In this document: positions 62,447 through 64,000 of the stretch, one piece after another
Layout: each line of letters begins with the position of its first letter
How positions within the stretch are numbered: the first letter of the stretch is position 1
NCBI GenBank assembly: GCA_028284705.1
Contig: JANQRE010000044.1
Coordinates: 1 to 64,000 of the forward strand
DNA from: Paracoccaceae bacterium
GTDB lineage: Bacteria; Pseudomonadota; Alphaproteobacteria; Rhodobacterales; Rhodobacteraceae
Length of the DNA: 64,000 nucleotides
Direction of reading: 5' to 3'
Translations under genes and position numbers: made by a program
Notes under the pieces: generated by a model
The model's database searches: none
What the model was told of the DNA's origin: nothing
What the model saw: the letters and a program-made list of their open reading frames with translations, nothing else

Positions 62447-64000
62447 ATGGCGGACGACCTCCTGAGCGGTAAGGCTACCGAATACGATGCCTCTTCCATC
62501 GAGGTGCTCGAAGGCCTCGAACCTGTGCGCAAACGCCCCGGCATGTATATCGGCGGCACCGATGAGCGCGCGCTGCATCACATGGTGGCCGAGGTCTTGG
62601 ACAATTCCATGGACGAGGCCGTCGCTGGCTTTGCCAACCGCATCGAGGTCGAGCTTCATTCTGATTACGCCATCACCATCCGCGACAATGGTCGCGGCAT
62701 CCCCATCGATCCGCATCCCAAGTTCCCCGACAAATCCGCGCTGGAGGTGATCCTCTGCACACTGCACGCCGGCGGCAAATTCTCCGGCAAGGCCTACCAG
62801 ACCTCGGGCGGTCTCCACGGCGTCGGCGCCTCCGTCGTCAACGCGCTCTCGGACTCCATGGTCGTGCAAGTCGCCCGCGACAAGGCGGTCTATGAACAGC
62901 GCTTCTCCCGCGGCGAGCCCCTTGGCCCGGTCGAAAAGGTCGGGCAGACTCAGAACCGCCGCGGCACCACCGTCACCTTCCACGCCGACGAGGAAATCTT
63001 CGGCCACCACCGCTTCAAGCCCGCGCGCCTCTTCAAAACGATCCGCTCCAAGGCCTATCTCTTCTCCGGCGTCGAAATCCGCTGGAAATCCGAAATCGAC
63101 GACGGCGAGACCCCGACCGAGGCCAGCTTCCACTTCCCCGGCGGTCTCTCCGACTACCTCAAGGAAACCCTCGGCCCCGCGTCGACTTATTCCGAACAGC
63201 CCTTCGCCGGCACCGTCGATTTCCAGGAAAAGTTCGGAACCCCCGGCAAGGTCGAATGGGCGATCAACTGGACCCCCTCCCGCGACGGCTTCATCCAGTC
63301 CTACTGTAACACGGTCCCCACCCCCGAGGGCGGCACCCACGAGTCCGGCTTCTGGGCCGCGATCCTCAAGGGCATCCGGGCTTACGGCGAACTCGTCTCC
63401 AACAAGAAGGCGTCGCAAATCACCCGCGACGACCTCTCCACCGGGGGCTGCGCGCTCGTCTCCTGTTTCATCCGGGAACCGGAATTCGTCGGTCAGACCA
63501 AGGACCGCCTCGCCACAACCGAGGCCCAGCGCCTTGTTGAGAACTCCGTGCGCGATCACTTCGACAACTGGCTCGCCGCCGACACCAAATCCGCAGGCGC
63601 GATCCTCGATTTCTTGATCCTGCGCGCCGAAGAACGCCTGCGCCGCAAGCAGGAGAAAGAGACCGCACGCAAATCCGCCACCAAGAAGCTCCGCCTGCCT
63701 GGCAAACTGGTCGATTGCTCCAGCCAGACCCGCGACGGCACTGAACTGTTCATCGTCGAGGGTGACAGCGCTGGCGGCTCCGCCAAAATGGCCCGCGACC
63801 GCCACACTCAGGCGCTTTTGCCCCTGCGCGGTAAAATCCTCAACGTGCTGGGTGCCGCGTCGGGCAAGCTCACCTCAAATGCCGAGATTTCCGATCTATG
63901 TCAGGCGCTTGGCACCGGCATGGGCACCAAGTTCAACATCGACGATCTGCGCTATGACAAGGTCATCATCATGACCGACGCCGATGTCGACGGCGCCCAT
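62447..64000 (+). CDS. parE: DNA topoisomerase IV subunit B, 3' part cut by window edge
   Basis: 518 codons in frame to the end of the window. GHKL ATPase with RPGMYIGGTDERALHHMVAEVLDNSMDEAVAG (near 30-61), RDNGRGIPIDPHPKFPDKSALEVILCTLHAGGKFSGKAYQTSGGLHGVGASVVNALS, transducer domain, and the Toprim motifs LFIVEGDSAGGSA and IMTDADVDGAH. The ATG is preceded by GAGAGCGGTA, and the spacing of the Toprim EGDSA fits ParE rather than GyrB. With ParC it unlinks daughter chromosomes. Confidence 0.93.
   Translation, partial: MADDLLSGKATEYDASSIEVLEGLEPVRKRPGMYIGGTDERALHHMVAEVLDNSMDEAVAGFANRIEVELHSDYAITIRDNGRGIPIDPHPKFPDKSALEVILCTLHAGGKFSGKAYQTSGGLHGVGASVVNALSDSMVVQVARDKAVYEQRFSRGEPLGPVEKVGQTQNRRGTTVTFHADEEIFGHHRFKPARLFKTIRSKAYLFSGVEIRWKSEIDDGETPTEASFHFPGGLSDYLKETLGPASTYSEQPFAGTVDFQEKFGTPGKVEWAINWTPSRDGFIQSYCNTVPTPEGGTHESGFWAAILKGIRAYGELVSNKKASQITRDDLSTGGCALVSCFIREPEFVGQTKDRLATTEAQRLVENSVRDHFDNWLAADTKSAGAILDFLILRAEERLRRKQEKETARKSATKKLRLPGKLVDCSSQTRDGTELFIVEGDSAGGSAKMARDRHTQALLPLRGKILNVLGAASGKLTSNAEISDLCQALGTGMGTKFNIDDLRYDKVIIMTDADVDGAH

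Noticed and set aside
62354-63805. A 483-codon open frame on the minus strand
   Set aside because: It is antisense to parE; glycine/glutamate-rich composition is expected from the complementary strand.

Overview
The window is about 60% GC, is almost entirely coding, and looks like chromosomal DNA of an alphaproteobacterium, most likely a marine-type member of the Rhodobacterales/Roseobacter group. The evidence is the short (YbaK-less) prolyl-tRNA synthetase, two-gene PntA/PntB transhydrogenase, CarD, a SUV3-like helicase coupled to an S4 protein, DUF3422, divergent HPPD/AsnC, and a perfect FNR/FixK-type box. I see no phage, insertion sequence, CRISPR array, rRNA or tRNA gene.

Region 1 (1-9.4 kb, minus strand) is a leucine/isovalerate degradation operon: liuA (isovaleryl-CoA dehydrogenase), four small mostly exported proteins, liuB (methylcrotonyl-CoA carboxylase beta), a membrane/coiled-coil protein, liuD (biotinylated alpha subunit), a glutathione S-transferase, liuE (HMG-CoA lyase) and liuC (methylglutaconyl-CoA hydratase, cut by the window edge). 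Nearly every junction is a 1-8 bp overlap. The promoter before liuA is well formed, with a palindromic operator just after the -10 box.

Region 2 (9.4-23.7 kb) holds housekeeping and miscellaneous genes: a YiiX/NlpC-P60-like protein that runs antisense into a DegT aminotransferase, gph, glmU-glmS-alkD-like, a lipoprotein, moaA, a TSUP permease, an M20 amidohydrolase, a DUF6502 protein divergent from a von Willebrand A lipoprotein (with two matching operator-like palindromes between them), and argE. Region 3 (23.9-29.9 kb) is a complete dipeptide/oligopeptide ABC importer (ATPase, ATPase, binding protein, permease, permease), with a large palindromic element between the binding protein and permease genes and a double terminator at the end.

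Region 4 (29.9-46.9 kb) has a glycine-zipper protein, DUF3422, a charged exported protein, a YghU-like glutathione transferase, a chemoreceptor, pntA-pntB, an SDR, a GNAT, hppD with a divergent AsnC/Lrp regulator, a Kef-type antiporter, cobT and cobS, carD and fdxA. Region 5 (47-56.6 kb) has the S4/helicase pair, a TPR protein, an SCP2-like protein, a lysophospholipase-like hydrolase, an ArsR-SRPBCC-DUF1761 cluster, lolD/lolC and proS.

Region 6 (56.7-64 kb) has a MATE exporter, two PPK2 polyphosphate kinase paralogues that bracket an EamA transporter and three tandem paralogous small lipoproteins, then divergent parE (cut by the right edge). The most novel-looking items are the three-lipoprotein family with an invariant C-x7-C-x3-FG motif, the exported LprI-like proteins inside the leucine operon, the DUF6502/VWA divergent module, and an operator-like AT palindrome embedded in the coding start of the AsnC regulator.
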